From Paraburkholderia gardini (GTDB taxonomy: Bacteria; Pseudomonadota; Gammaproteobacteria; Burkholderiales; Burkholderiaceae): DNA of 64,000 bases. This document shows, in pieces, positions 35,401-43,712 of this stretch. Under the pieces are notes generated by a model. It was not told where the DNA came from. It was given only the letters and a program-made list of their open reading frames with translations, and ran no database searches. The translations under genes were made by a program, and so were the position numbers. Within the stretch, counting starts at the first letter, position 1. Every line of letters begins with the position of its first letter. The stretch lies in assembly GCF_907164575.1 (NCBI RefSeq), contig NZ_CAJQYY010000006.1:1-64000 (forward strand), read 5' to 3'.

Positions 35401-38009
35401 CGCCGCGGCACGATCGCGAACAGCGTCGGCAGGAAGGCGGGAATCGCCAGCGCGCCTGACACCAGCAAGCCGCCCGCAATCCCGGCGCGGATCGGCATCA
35501 GCCAGCACAGACCGAATGCGGCGACCATCGACGGTGCGAGCAGGGAACGCCGCAAATTGTCGAGCATCTTGAAGCGACCAATCGACGGCATCGCGTGCCG
35601 GTCGCGACCGCGATGCCCGACGATCCATGGCAGCAATTGCCAGTCGCCACGCGTCCAGCGATGCTGCCGCCTGACCGTCACGTCATAACGTGACGGCACT
35701 TCCTCGACCACTTCGACATCCGATGCCAGACCGGCGCGCGCAAAAATCCCTTCGAACAGATCGTGACTGAGCAACGCATTTTCCGGCACGCGGCCATGCA
35801 AAGCCGCTTCGAATGCATCGACGTCGTAGATGCCCTTGCCGGTAAACGAACCTTCGCCGAACAGATCCTGATAGACGTCGGACACGGCCGCAGCATACGG
35901 GTCCATTCCGCCCGGACCGGAGAAGACGCGCTGATACAGCGAACCCTCCTGGCCAACGGGCAGCGAAGGTGTGACACGCGGCTGGAGAATTGCGTATCCA
36001 TCGACGACGCGTTGTTCGACGTCGCTGAATTTCGGCCGGTTCAACGGATGCGCCATCTTGCCGATCAACCGCAACGCCGCGTCTCGCGGCAAACGCGTAT
36101 CGGCATCCAGCGTGATCACATAACGCACGTCGGACGGCACGTGCGGTGCTCGCCCGGCGATCGACAGGAAGGTTGTGTCGGTCGCGCCGCGCAGCAAACG
36201 GTTCAGTTCGTGCAGCTTGCCGCGCTTGCGCTCCCAGCCCATCCATTTGTTCTCGCTCGCGTTGAAGACGCGTCGACGGTGTAGCAGCAGGAAGCGGCTA
36301 CCGCCGGGACCTGGCTCGTACCGGCGGTTCAACGCCTCGATGGCATCGGCGGCGACGGCGAGCAGATGCGCGTCGCCGGCCACCACCTCCTGATCTGCAT
36401 CGAGGCCGTCCGCCAGAAGCGCGAACGACAGGTCACCACCCGCACCCGCGAGGTGATGCACCTCGAGACGTTCGATCTGCTCGCGCAGGTCGGCTTCGCT
36501 CGTCAGGAGCGTCGGCACGGCGACCAGCGTGCGCAGCGACGACGGCACCCCCGCCGTCAGTTCGAGACCCGGCAACGTGATCGCGCCGAAAGTCCACGCG
36601 ATCGTCCGGTTGATGAGCGCGGTCGCGACCTCGGTGGCGGGCAGGAATCCGCACACGGCAAACAGCACGAACACACTGGCGTCGAGACCGCGTGGCGCCA
36701 GCGACCAGAGCAGCCACAACGCCAGCGCCAGCATCGTCGTGGCGAGCGCGAGAATCTCGCCGACGTAGCCGCTGATGCCGAGGTGGAGGTTGAATCGCGT
36801 GATCCGCAAACGTGACGGTGGATGGAACCCGATCGTCTGTTCAAGCACGCGGCGGCCCTCCGCGATCAGGTGGTAGCCGGGGTCGCTGGTTCGCTCCGCG
36901 TGCGCGGCATCGCCTGTTTCTCCGGCCGCCGCCTGCGCCGAGCGAAGCGCGAGATCGGCGACTTCGAGTTCGGTAAAGTGCGAGCCGCGCGCCAGCTGCT
37001 CGATCGCGCTGCGGTACAGATTGCGGGTCGGAAAATCCATCGCACCAAAGGCGCTGCCCGCACGCAGCCGGGCGTCGACGAGACTCATGCTCTCGAACAG
37101 TTCCGCCCAGTCGATGTCGGAAATCAGCCGCATGCTGGTGATCACGTTGCGCACGGTGACGTTCGACGCGCCCTGCCGCTGCTGCGCGTGCTGCACGACT
37201 TCGTCGACGCTGGCGCCCTGGAGCCTGAGCCGCTCTTCCAGCCAGCCCAGCGCGGGTGTGGTTCGCGGATCCTGATCGCGCAGCCGTTTAGCCAGTTGTG
37301 CGGCGAACAGTTCCGAGAGCAGGTCCGACGAACGCGTCGAGATATCCGCTTCGAGTGCCGAGCGCGCGCTGCCCGATTCGAGCAGACGGTCGGTGAGCGC
37401 ATCGGCGTCCGCGCGTGCGCCGCGCCCCGCGGTGATCTGGTCGGTAAGACGTCGCAGGTTTTCGATCAGGACGATGCGCAGCGTGATCGCGACCGCCCAC
37501 AGTTCACCGATCGTCAGTGGCTGAACCCGTTGATACGCATCGATGAAACGCCGCAGGATCTGCGGATCGAAGTGGCTGTCGGTATGCGCGACGAACGCCC
37601 ATGCGAGGCCGAATACGCGCGGATAGCCGGCGAACGGGCCAGCGGCGAGCTTGGGCAATTGCCGGTAGTAGCCGTGCGGCAGGTCGTCGCGGATTTCGCG
37701 GATCTGTTCCTCGACGAGGTGATAGTTGTCGAGCAGCCATTCGGCCGCTGGCACGACGCCCCGGCCGCTCTCCAGTTCCCAGGCGCTCGCCCGGTAGGCC
37801 GCGAGCAGGACGGCGGCGTTGTCGTCAAGCCGCGTGTGCAGCGATAGCACGACGGGCGGCGTCTTCGTCACCGGCTGCGCGGCAGCGAGGCTCTGCGCGT
37901 GTTGCTCGAGCCGTTCGACGCCAAACAGTTCCTCTCGCACCGGTGCGGTGTCGGTCCACGGCGGCGACACGAAGCGACGTCGCGTGACATAGTGAAGAAT
38001 CGCGTTCAC
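29403..38009 (-). CDS. ndvB: Cyclic beta-1,2-glucan synthase (NdvB/ChvB/Cgs type)
   Basis: A 2,868-residue membrane enzyme that starts, elongates, cyclises and releases periplasmic cyclic beta-1,2-glucans from UDP-glucose. In order: an N-terminal helical region, transmembrane helices around 440-510 and 860-960, a GT84 domain with LDADTRLPRD and the QHRWTRGDWQ motif near residue 780, a glycoamylase-like domain near 1,395 (SESAYNARDIEF), and a C-terminal GH94 phosphorylase domain with FRDQLQDGM near 2,400. The length nearly equals Brucella Cgs. GTG 38009 overlaps the stop of a 42-codon leader ORF. Role: osmotic adaptation, host interaction. Confidence 0.95.
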   Translation of the reverse strand: MNAILHYVTRRRFVSPPWTDTAPVREELFGVERLEQHAQSLAAAQPVTKTPPVVLSLHTRLDDNAAVLLAAYRASAWELESGRGVVPAAEWLLDNYHLVEEQIREIRDDLPHGYYRQLPKLAAGPFAGYPRVFGLAWAFVAHTDSHFDPQILRRFIDAYQRVQPLTIGELWAVAITLRIVLIENLRRLTDQITAGRGARADADALTDRLLESGSARSALEADISTRSSDLLSELFAAQLAKRLRDQDPRTTPALGWLEERLRLQGASVDEVVQHAQQRQGASNVTVRNVITSMRLISDIDWAELFESMSLVDARLRAGSAFGAMDFPTRNLYRSAIEQLARGSHFTELEVADLALRSAQAAAGETGDAAHAERTSDPGYHLIAEGRRVLEQTIGFHPPSRLRITRFNLHLGISGYVGEILALATTMLALALWLLWSLAPRGLDASVFVLFAVCGFLPATEVATALINRTIAWTFGAITLPGLELTAGVPSSLRTLVAVPTLLTSEADLREQIERLEVHHLAGAGGDLSFALLADGLDADQEVVAGDAHLLAVAADAIEALNRRYEPGPGGSRFLLLHRRRVFNASENKWMGWERKRGKLHELNRLLRGATDTTFLSIAGRAPHVPSDVRYVITLDADTRLPRDAALRLIGKMAHPLNRPKFSDVEQRVVDGYAILQPRVTPSLPVGQEGSLYQRVFSGPGGMDPYAAAVSDVYQDLFGEGSFTGKGIYDVDAFEAALHGRVPENALLSHDLFEGIFARAGLASDVEVVEEVPSRYDVTVRRQHRWTRGDWQLLPWIVGHRGRDRHAMPSIGRFKMLDNLRRSLLAPSMVAAFGLCWLMPIRAGIAGGLLVSGALAIPAFLPTLFAIVPRRTGIRLRNHIGVLAADVRLAALQIFLSVAFLADHAWHMGDAIVRSLTRLFVTHRRLLEWTTAAQSKGSPRLDLQGFYRQMAGGTMLGLALPVSAIAFAPSHWPLALPFALLWLAAPALALWASRSPDVARRFAMSDPDARDLRLIARRTWRFFETFVTPAENMLPPDNFQEDPKPVVAHRTSPTNLGLYLLSAVAARDFGWTGTTETVERLEAAFASMQKLPRFKGHFYNWYGTLDLKALAPAYVSSVDSGNLAGHLIVVANACEEWLHASLAPAARRGMMDNLQLAREAVDALPAASGTRGRQIAAIFDEIEAQLQGPQTLEALSPSLARLTEKAAKATREIVPASGDDSSADLMFWIDASGKSVVEHGRDRQQLADAPDRLRERLKSLADTSRAMALGMDFAFLLDPERKLLSIGYSQSDNSLDPSCYDLLASEARLASLFAIAKGDVTTRHWFRLGRAATPVGNGSALISWSGSMFEYLMPSLVMRAPVGSLLEQTSRLVVERQVSYGRSLGIPWGISESAYNARDIEFTYQYSNFGVPGLGLKRGLSENRVIAPYATGLAAMVDPQAARQNYAQLAALGALGRYGFYEALDFTRSRLPDNEDAAIVRNFMAHHQGMTIVSIANTLLDAQMRARFHREPMIQASELLLQERMPRNVAVAQPRAEEVSTSAVEDGAVLPTVRRVAASAVADAAPVTHLLSNGRYAVMLTATGGGYSRWRDTAVTRWREDATRDDWGSFIFLRDTRSGQVWSASAQPVGSEAEYEEVVFGEDHAEFIRRDGSLTTTMDVLVSGEADGEVRRVSLANSGRRAREIELTSCAEIVLATPAADNAHPAFSRMFVQTGHLAEFGALVATRRPRSHDEKQVWAAHFAVVDGEIVADPQYESDRARFLGRGRNAGTAAAIFDNQPLTNTTGTVLDPVFALRYRVLVPPGKVVRVAFWTVVAESRALLLDLVDQHHDRNAFDRAKTLAWTQAQVQLRHLDVKAEEAADFQRLAAPVIYADARFRAPSDTIIRGAGVQSGLWPNAISGDLPIVLLRIDDVEDIAQVRQLLRAHEYWRMKRLGVDLVIVNERASSYTQELQGAIETAVRSSQSRPHFGEELAQGAVYTLRADLMSVEARALLQSVARVALIARRGSIADQLARLPSMQGQPSALRRQKVPMSSPWPAPVHPPLAPLALTARLEFFNGLGGFDKDGREYVTVLAAGATTPAPWINVIANPGFGFQVAAEGSGYTWAENSRENQLTPWSNDPVEDPAGEAIYVRDEVTGDVWGATALPIRDSGTYIARHGHGYSRFEHEANGIALDLLQYVPLADPLKISRLTLRNLSGVSRRLSVTAWLEWVLGTSRGASGPFIVTEMDSATGAMLARNPWSIGFAGRVAFADLGGRQTAWTADRTEFLGRNGRTAAPAALAGREPLSGATGAGLDPCAALQGVIELGVGETVEVVSFVGQCASVEEARALIEHYRKADLDAVLAEVTNHWQTVLGTVQVKTPDRAMDLMLNGWLLYQTLACRVWARSAFYQASGAYGFRDQLQDGMALTHAQPDETRRHLLRSAARQFVEGDFQHWWLPQSGQGVRTRISDDRVWLAFATATYAGCTGDAAILDEIVPFLDGPPLRPGEHDAFFQPMVADELASLFEHCARGLDQCIELTGKHGLPLIGTGDWNDGMNRVGADGKGESVWLGWLLLRTIELFAPLAEARDAACVARAGRWRAHARSVRGALERDAWDGEWYRRATFDDGTWLGSKNSDECQIDSIAQSWAVLSGAADPARAAQAMASLEKHLIRHEDGLALLFAPPFDKTSHDPGYIKGYPPGLRENGGQYSHAAMWAILAFAKLGDGNKAAGLFSLLNPVNHARTPMDVERYKVEPYVVAADVYSVTPHAGRGGWTWYTGSAGWMYRAGVEGILGIRREGDFLVVDPCIPDAWPGFEATVNVHSTRYEIRVESAAARGVMRVLLDGASIDCDGGPVRGPLDAKSHTLVISLRQGAGENVERDERVA

Positions 38010-38134
38010 AGATGCGTTTCCTGCGACGTCTGTGCCATCGGCAGACCGGACTGGTCGCGGCGACGCGCGATGTTCGCGATGCTTGCATCGGACGCCGTCG
38101 TTGCATCGGCGCACTGTTCATCGAACTGGGACAT
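38006..38134 (-). CDS. 42-codon leader ORF coupled to ndvB
   Basis: MSQFDEQCADATTASDASIA continuing to ...SQETHL, acidic at the start and polar throughout. AAGGAAG lies 9 bases before ATG 38134. The TGA overlaps the GTG start of ndvB in a GTGA overlap, so translation of the leader should deliver ribosomes to ndvB. The 437 bp between this ORF and 38572 holds no other gene and should contain the promoter. Confidence 0.5.
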   Translation of the reverse strand: MSQFDEQCADATTASDASIANIARRRDQSGLPMAQTSQETHL

Positions 38135-38571
38135 GATCGGTTCTTCCTTCGAGGGCGGCCGGATTACGCGTGTCGCGCGTGTGGACGCCTGCCGGCCGTG
38201 GTGGGTCCGACGGATGCGGAAAGAGCACGCAAACCCGTCAGGACGAACAAGCGGCCACGTGCGGCCTCTGCCGACGTGGTCAGCCATGACGCGACGCGGC
38301 CACTGACGCAGCCGCGGATTACCGGCGAATCGAAACATTCCGCAGGAACCATGCGGGCAAAGGGAATGGGTCAGTCGACCGTCACACGCAAACCGTTAGC
38401 GGCCGTTTAGCGATGCACGAAAAGTCGGATGGACTTCGCATCGGACCGATGCGGCTCTGAATGAGAGACAGAGGGGCACTTGCGCATCCCTGTCCTTAAA
38501 GATGAAGTTCCCGGCTCAACATCCGGAAAGGGTGAAACAGAAAGGCCACGAATCCGTGCCCCGGGTGCCTG

Positions 38572-38712
38572 CTATTTTTTTCTGGCCGGGGCGCTGGCCG
38601 CGACGGCCTTCGGCGCACTCGCCGGGGACACGCCTGCCGCAGGAGCGATCACCTTTTTGGGTTGTTTAGGCTTTTTAGCCTCGCGATTGCCGCGCATCGT
38701 GCTCTTTGCCAA
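38572..38712 (-). CDS. 46-residue basic, Lys/Ala/Pro-rich protein
   Basis: The frame reads AKSTMRGNREAKKPKQPKK, then VIAPAAGVSPASAPKAVAA and a basic tail ending in R-K-K. The start is a TTG at 38712 with AGGAG 8 bases upstream; no ATG is available except an internal Met. The R-G-N-R-E-A-K-K-P-K core is shared by short Burkholderia/Ralstonia proteins of unknown role. A nucleic-acid-binding or disordered function is an inference from charge. The interval 38713-39059 holds no further gene. Confidence 0.6.
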   Translation of the reverse strand: MAKSTMRGNREAKKPKQPKKVIAPAAGVSPASAPKAVAASAPARKK

Positions 38713-39059
38713 TATGTTTCTCCTGATTCGCCGGTCGCGAAAGCGACCACCATGTCGCCCAGTCTGGGCGCATTTGGCGATACTGTCGCGATTTTTCTTT
38801 TTGAATGCCCGTTGCGCATCTTCCGGAGGAAGCCAGCCAGACGGGTCGCAATCAGCTCACCAATCTGTCGGCGACGAATATAGCGTATGCTGCTGGTATG
38901 ACGTCATGTGTTTGCGACGGTCATAGCTTGATTCCCCTATTTTCTGCATTCCAGAATATTTCCTTTCCCCCCCGGCCAGCACGACTGGCGCAATGAATCG
39001 GGTTATTCCCCGAGTTGCTGCCTTGCGAGCCGGCCCCTTGCATTACGTTTGAGATAACC

Positions 39060-39422
39060 ATGTTTTTACAGAAACAAAGCCACGTGGTGAACCCGCCATC
39101 CGCTCCACAAATACCGCATCGCAATTTTGACGGAGAAGCCCGCGATCGCCTGATCGTCTGGATTCGCCGGCGCATGGACGAATATGGAATAAGCACCGAG
39201 AATCTTGCCGCCGCCATCGAAGCGGATAAACCGTTGACGCCCCGTTACCGTGATCACAAAGGCAACGAGTGGAACGGTGAGGGCGATATGCCGGACTGGC
39301 TTAAACATGTCCAGCAACTCGGTGTAGACGTCGATTTTTTCGCAGTCCGTAAACAGGACGCCGCGCCAGGATCGGGTTCGCCTGGCGATGCGGGAATGTC
39401 GATTTTTACCGGTGCCCGATAA
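39060..39422 (+). CDS. H-NS-type DNA-binding protein
   Basis: A 120-residue protein with the H-NS C-terminal binding motif: PRYRDHKGNEWNGEGDMPDW, i.e. Y-R-D-x-K-x-x-x-W-x-G-x-G-x-x-P-x-W-L. The preceding helix (RRMDEYGISTENLAAAI) could serve for self-association but is shorter than the oligomerisation domain of classic H-NS, and the motif is followed by about 35 extra residues. It could be a xenogeneic silencer or an adapter of this decaying region. ATG 39060 has only a weak RBS. Confidence 0.75.
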   Translation: MFLQKQSHVVNPPSAPQIPHRNFDGEARDRLIVWIRRRMDEYGISTENLAAAIEADKPLTPRYRDHKGNEWNGEGDMPDWLKHVQQLGVDVDFFAVRKQDAAPGSGSPGDAGMSIFTGAR

Positions 39423-39632
39423 CGCCTCGCGTTACGCTGCCTGGAGTCGACCCAGGATAAAGGCGAGCAAATCGCCACTGGTCGCATGAGCCATGCCAGT
39501 CGAAAAACTGGCTCAACAACAAGCCTTGAATCGAGTCCGCGCCAGCGCCAGTCGTCGCGCATGTTCACACCGTGCTCCAGCAACTCGTTTTCTTCGAACG
39601 ATCGACCTGCTTGCAGGCGACACTGCATCCGC

Positions 39633-40514
39633 TTACCAGGCGACCAGTTCCCCGGCGCGTGAAAGAAAGAGCTTCAGCACGGCGGACGTATTCGCCCTGC
39701 TGTAGCCGATCACCAGATCGACCGTGGGCGCATCTCCTTCGAGCGGCCGGCTGACGACCGACCACGGCAGCAGATTGTTCGCGTACTCGGGCATCAACGC
39801 GAGGCCCCGCGTGGAAGCGACGAGCGACATCGCCATCGCGAGATTGTCGACACCGTGTTCCGCTGCGACTTCCACGCCGCTTTGCTGCAGATACTTTTCG
39901 ATCACGTCGTGCAGCACGCTCGCCTTGTTCGACGCCATGATGAAGGGTTCACCCACGAAATCCCGCGGGCTGATTGCCGCTTTGGCCGTCAACGGATGAT
40001 CACTCGGCATGAGCGCGAGCAGCTTCTCCCGGTTGACCACGCGATAGTCGAGATCGAATCCCGGTTCGGCACGCAGAAACGCGAGATCGAGCTTGCCGCG
40101 CGCGAGCGCATCGGCGAGATCCGGTGAATAGTGGCTCGAGACCGTGACCTCGATGTTCGGCAGTTCGTCACGCAGCACCTGCATGGCACGCGGCAGCCAC
40201 GTCATTTCCTGCCCGGTCAGAAAACCGAGCGCAAACACCTGCCTTGCGGGTTGCGCCGCGCGGCGCGCTGCCTCGGTCGCGGCGTCGACCTGCGTGAGCG
40301 CGAGTCGGGCGTGATCGAGAAACGCCTTGCCCGCCGCAGTCAGTTCAACCCCACGCGCGCTGCGGTTGAACAGCTCGGCCCCCACCTCGTCCTCCAGATC
40401 GCGAATCTGGCGGCTAAGCGATGGCTGCGAGGTATGGAGCCGGCGCTCGGCCGCCACCGTCAGGCTGCCGGCCTCAGCGACCGCCACAAAGTACCGCAGA
40501 TGTCGAAGCTCCAT
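39633..40514 (-). CDS. LysR-family regulator divergent from the reductase/hydrolase operon
   Basis: A 293-residue LTTR: HTH in MELRHLRYFVAVAEAGSLTV and QPSLSRQIRDLEDEVG, then an effector domain with LGFLTGQEMTWLP and GLALMPEYA. The A-E-R-R-L-H-T-S-Q-P pattern resembles the HcaR/CbeR-type branch. It is divergent from the hydrolase-SDR-OYE-oxidoreductase operon across 226 bp, so it most likely activates it in response to an aromatic or electrophilic ligand. Confidence 0.88.
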   Translation of the reverse strand: MELRHLRYFVAVAEAGSLTVAAERRLHTSQPSLSRQIRDLEDEVGAELFNRSARGVELTAAGKAFLDHARLALTQVDAATEAARRAAQPARQVFALGFLTGQEMTWLPRAMQVLRDELPNIEVTVSSHYSPDLADALARGKLDLAFLRAEPGFDLDYRVVNREKLLALMPSDHPLTAKAAISPRDFVGEPFIMASNKASVLHDVIEKYLQQSGVEVAAEHGVDNLAMAMSLVASTRGLALMPEYANNLLPWSVVSRPLEGDAPTVDLVIGYSRANTSAVLKLFLSRAGELVAW

Positions 40515-40740
40515 GGTCTCTCTTCAGTTAGCCATACCTCAAAGGCATGCCAGTCAGCCTACAAAGTCTTTTTGTTTTCCGCAAGCCTCCACTAAATTAC
40601 CGTTCAGGCAGCGACACAACGAGGACCCAGCGGCGAAGGCCCGGCAACCCGATCGTCGACCTGCTTCATGCCTTTCATCTATATCGCAGGAATCGGGAAG
40701 CGACAGCCGGGCTGTCCACTGACCTTACAGGAGTTTCGCC

Positions 40741-41604
40741 ATGACCCGCCATACCCATCAGAACGCACCGACGCAATACGTTGAAGCAAACGGCACTCGC
40801 TTCGCCTTTCGCCGGTTCGGCAAAACGGGCGGCGTGCCGCTCGTGTTCAACATCCACTTCACCGGCACGATGGATCACTGGGATCCGGCCGTGACCGACG
40901 GTCTTGCGCAAAGCCGCGAAGTGATCCTGTTCAATAACGCGGGCATTTCCAGCTCGTCGGGCGAGGTGCCGGAGTCGATCGAGGAAATGGCGGCCAACGC
41001 TGCGGCGTTCATCAAGGCCCTTGACCTCACGAAGGTAGACGTGCTCGGTTTTTCGATGGGCGGCCTGATCGCCCAGGAACTCGCGCTCGCCGAACCGCAA
41101 CTCGTACGCCGCCTGATTCTCGTCGGTACGGGCCCGCGTAGCGGCGAAGGTATGAGTTCGCTTACACCCGAAGCGCAGGACATTTTCGGCGCGACATATG
41201 AGGAACCGGATCAGCTGTGGCTGCGTGTGCACTTCTCGCCTTCGGCGGCGAGTCAGGCAGCCGGACGTCAGTTCCTCCAGCGTTTCCGCCAGCGCACTGA
41301 AGGCCGCGACCCTGAAGCCAATGAAAAGGTCGCGCCGGCACAACTCGCCGCGCTCGGCAAATGGGGCGCTTCGCGCGAAAACCCGTACGACTATCTGAAC
41401 GCACTCACGCAACCGACGCTCGTCGTCAACGGCGACAACGACGTGATCATCTATTCGATCAACTCGTGGATTCTTCAACAGCACATCCCTGATGCGCAAC
41501 TGATCATCTACCCCGACGCGAATCATGGCTCGCTTTACCAGTATCCGGAGCGTTTCGTGACTCACGCCAGCCAGTTTCTGGACGAAGGCAACGAACGCGC
41601 TTAA
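40741..41604 (+). CDS. Alpha/beta hydrolase
   Basis: A 287-residue alpha/beta-hydrolase-fold enzyme. The nucleophile is Ser105 in GFSMGG, with Asp in NGDNDVI and His in NHGSLYQYP as the likely remaining triad. The oxyanion segment is N-I-H-F-T-G-T-M-D-H-W-D. It could be an esterase or C-C hydrolase. It leads the operon; the SDR starts 33 bp later. Confidence 0.88.
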   Translation: MTRHTHQNAPTQYVEANGTRFAFRRFGKTGGVPLVFNIHFTGTMDHWDPAVTDGLAQSREVILFNNAGISSSSGEVPESIEEMAANAAAFIKALDLTKVDVLGFSMGGLIAQELALAEPQLVRRLILVGTGPRSGEGMSSLTPEAQDIFGATYEEPDQLWLRVHFSPSAASQAAGRQFLQRFRQRTEGRDPEANEKVAPAQLAALGKWGASRENPYDYLNALTQPTLVVNGDNDVIIYSINSWILQQHIPDAQLIIYPDANHGSLYQYPERFVTHASQFLDEGNERA

Positions 41605-41637
41605 GCCTGTGCTGAACCCATACTCAGGAGTCTTGTC

Positions 41638-42384
41638 ATGAGCAACCTCACCGGAAAGACCGCCCTTGTCACGGGCGCATCACGCGGCATCGGCCGCGCC
41701 AGCGCACTCGCACTCGCAAAGGCTGGCGCCCAGGTCCTCGTTCATTACAGCAGCGGAGAAAAGGCGGCAGACGCGGTGGTCGCCGAAATCCGCGCGGCGG
41801 GTGGCAACGCCCAGAAAATCGCGGCTGATCTGCGTGCCGCGGATGGTCCACACTCTCTTGCACAACGTGTGCGCGCCGTGGTCGGACATCGCCTTGACAT
41901 CCTCGTGGCGAACGCCGGCATTTCGAAAGCGGCGAGCATCGAGGACACGACCGTGGAAGACTTCGACAATCTCTTTGCCGTGAACGTACGTGCGCCCTTC
42001 TTTCTCGTACAACAGCTGTTGCCGGTGATGTGCAAGGGCAGCAGCGTGGTGATGCTCTCTTCGCTGGCGGCCCGTGCCTCGCTGGGCACCCTGCCCGCCT
42101 ACGCCGCCACCAAGGGTGCAATCGACACGCTGGTCCGGCATTTCGCTACCGCACTCGGTGCGCGCGGCATCCGCGTGAACGCCGTCGCACCGGGCGTCGT
42201 CGACACCGACATGTCGAGTTTCACGAAGACAGAGGCGGGCCGCGAAGCCGCTCTCGGCATGCAGGCGTTGAAGCGCGTCGCGCAGCCCGACGATATTGCC
42301 GGCGCGGTCGTCTTTCTCGCGTCCGACGCGGCACGCTGGGTTACCGGCGATACATTGAGCGTGGACGGCGGATCAAGGCTCTGA
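41638..42384 (+). CDS. Short-chain dehydrogenase/reductase
   Basis: A 248-residue classical SDR: TGASRGIGRA cofactor loop, N-A-G-I, catalytic Ser in MLSSLAAR, YAATKGA (Y-x3-K), and C-terminal WVTGDTLSVDGGS. NADPH is likely from the R in the loop region. Probably reduces a ketone or aldehyde in the operon's pathway. ATG has AGGAG 8 bases upstream. Confidence 0.92.
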   Translation: MSNLTGKTALVTGASRGIGRASALALAKAGAQVLVHYSSGEKAADAVVAEIRAAGGNAQKIAADLRAADGPHSLAQRVRAVVGHRLDILVANAGISKAASIEDTTVEDFDNLFAVNVRAPFFLVQQLLPVMCKGSSVVMLSSLAARASLGTLPAYAATKGAIDTLVRHFATALGARGIRVNAVAPGVVDTDMSSFTKTEAGREAALGMQALKRVAQPDDIAGAVVFLASDAARWVTGDTLSVDGGSRL

Positions 42385-42555
42385 ACTGATCGGCAGTATA
42401 TGGATGTCATGGTCGCATCTGAATTCGAAATAGTTAGTCATCCATATTTATAAATTGTCACAAAGATACGGTGCAATCCAGCTGCGAGCGCCAGGCGCAT
42501 ATCGCGACGCAATCCCTCACCGCACTGCCTCACCCTGACCGCTTAAGGAAAGATC

Positions 42556-43668
42556 ATGGCTCATCTGTTCACATCAACGAAGCTCGGCCCGTACACCCTC
42601 TCACATCGCGTCGTGCTGGCGCCGATGACTCGCCTTCGCACCATCCAGCCCGGGGACATTCCCAGCCCGATGATGGCCGACTTCTATGGCCAGCGCGCTT
42701 CGGAAGGTGGCCTCGAAATCATCGAAGGCGTCAGCATTTCGATTCCCGCGCGCTCCTATCTCGGCGCGGCAAGCTTCTATCACGACGGCCAGACGGAAGG
42801 CTGGAAGGCCATTGCGAACGCCGTTCACGCAAAGGGTGGCCGCGTATTCATGCAACTCATCCACGGCGGCCGGCAAAGCCACGTCGAAATGACGGGCGGT
42901 GTCGATCCGGTCGCGCCTTCGGTGGTGCCATTCGAAGGCGTGGCGCTGACGAAGGACGGCTTCGTGCCCGCGTCGCCGCACCGCGCGCTCGATATCGGGG
43001 AAATCCCCGGCGTCATCGAGGAATTCCGCGTCGCGGCGCAGCGCGCGCTCGATGCAGGCTTCGACGGCGTCGAGCTTCACGGCGCCAACGGCTATCTCGT
43101 CGACCAGTTCATCCAGGACGGCACGAACAGGCGCACGGACGCGTACGGCGGCCCGATCGAAAACCGCGTGCGCTTCCTGCGCGAAGCCGTCGAAGCGCTC
43201 ATCCCGGTGTGGGGCGCGGACCGCGTGGGCGTGCGCATCTCGCCGTCAGGCGAATGGGGCGGCATTGCCGACAGCGATCCGGAAACGACGTTCAGCCATG
43301 TCGCCCGCGTGCTCGACGAATACAAGATCGCCTACCTGCACGTAATCGAACCGCGTATCAAGGGCGACGACACGCTTCACGAAGATCATCCGCCAGTTGC
43401 TACGCGCTATCTGCGCCCGCATTTCCACGGTCCCATCATTGCGGCAGGCGGCTTTGACGGCGAAAGCGCCGAAGCGATCGTCGCGTCGGGCGATGCCGAT
43501 CTCGTCGCGTTCGGTCGTCACTTCACGTCGAATCCAGATTTGCCGTATCGTCTGGAGCACAAGCTGCCGCTGACACCTTATGTCCGCGCGGCGTTCTGGG
43601 GCGGCGACGAGAAGCATTACTCGGATTTCCCGCCTTATCAGGCTGTCGAGGCCACCGCGGCTGCATAA
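42556..43668 (+). CDS. Old yellow enzyme-family alkene reductase (NemA-like)
   Basis: A 370-residue FMN TIM-barrel ene-reductase: LAPMTRLRTIQPGDIPSPMM with FMN-binding region, Q-L-I-H-G-G-R, HGANGYLVDQFIQDGTNRRT and AYGGPIENRVRFL, then FGRHFTSNPDLPYR. It reduces activated C=C bonds or nitro groups with NAD(P)H. It sits in an operon with an SDR and a quinone oxidoreductase, matching a detoxification module for electrophiles. Confidence 0.93.
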   Translation: MAHLFTSTKLGPYTLSHRVVLAPMTRLRTIQPGDIPSPMMADFYGQRASEGGLEIIEGVSISIPARSYLGAASFYHDGQTEGWKAIANAVHAKGGRVFMQLIHGGRQSHVEMTGGVDPVAPSVVPFEGVALTKDGFVPASPHRALDIGEIPGVIEEFRVAAQRALDAGFDGVELHGANGYLVDQFIQDGTNRRTDAYGGPIENRVRFLREAVEALIPVWGADRVGVRISPSGEWGGIADSDPETTFSHVARVLDEYKIAYLHVIEPRIKGDDTLHEDHPPVATRYLRPHFHGPIIAAGGFDGESAEAIVASGDADLVAFGRHFTSNPDLPYRLEHKLPLTPYVRAAFWGGDEKHYSDFPPYQAVEATAAA

Positions 43669-43712
43669 GCCGAGGTGAACCCGGTTTCAACCATCCCGTT
43701 CAAGAGGTTCAC

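Noticed and set aside
36822..37847. 341-codon frame antisense to ndvB
   Set aside because: Shadow of the giant glucan synthase; no recognisable domain.
39480..39630. tRNA-like pattern
   Set aside because: No cloverleaf or TTCGAATC loop could be built; the stretch is a gap before the lysR stop.
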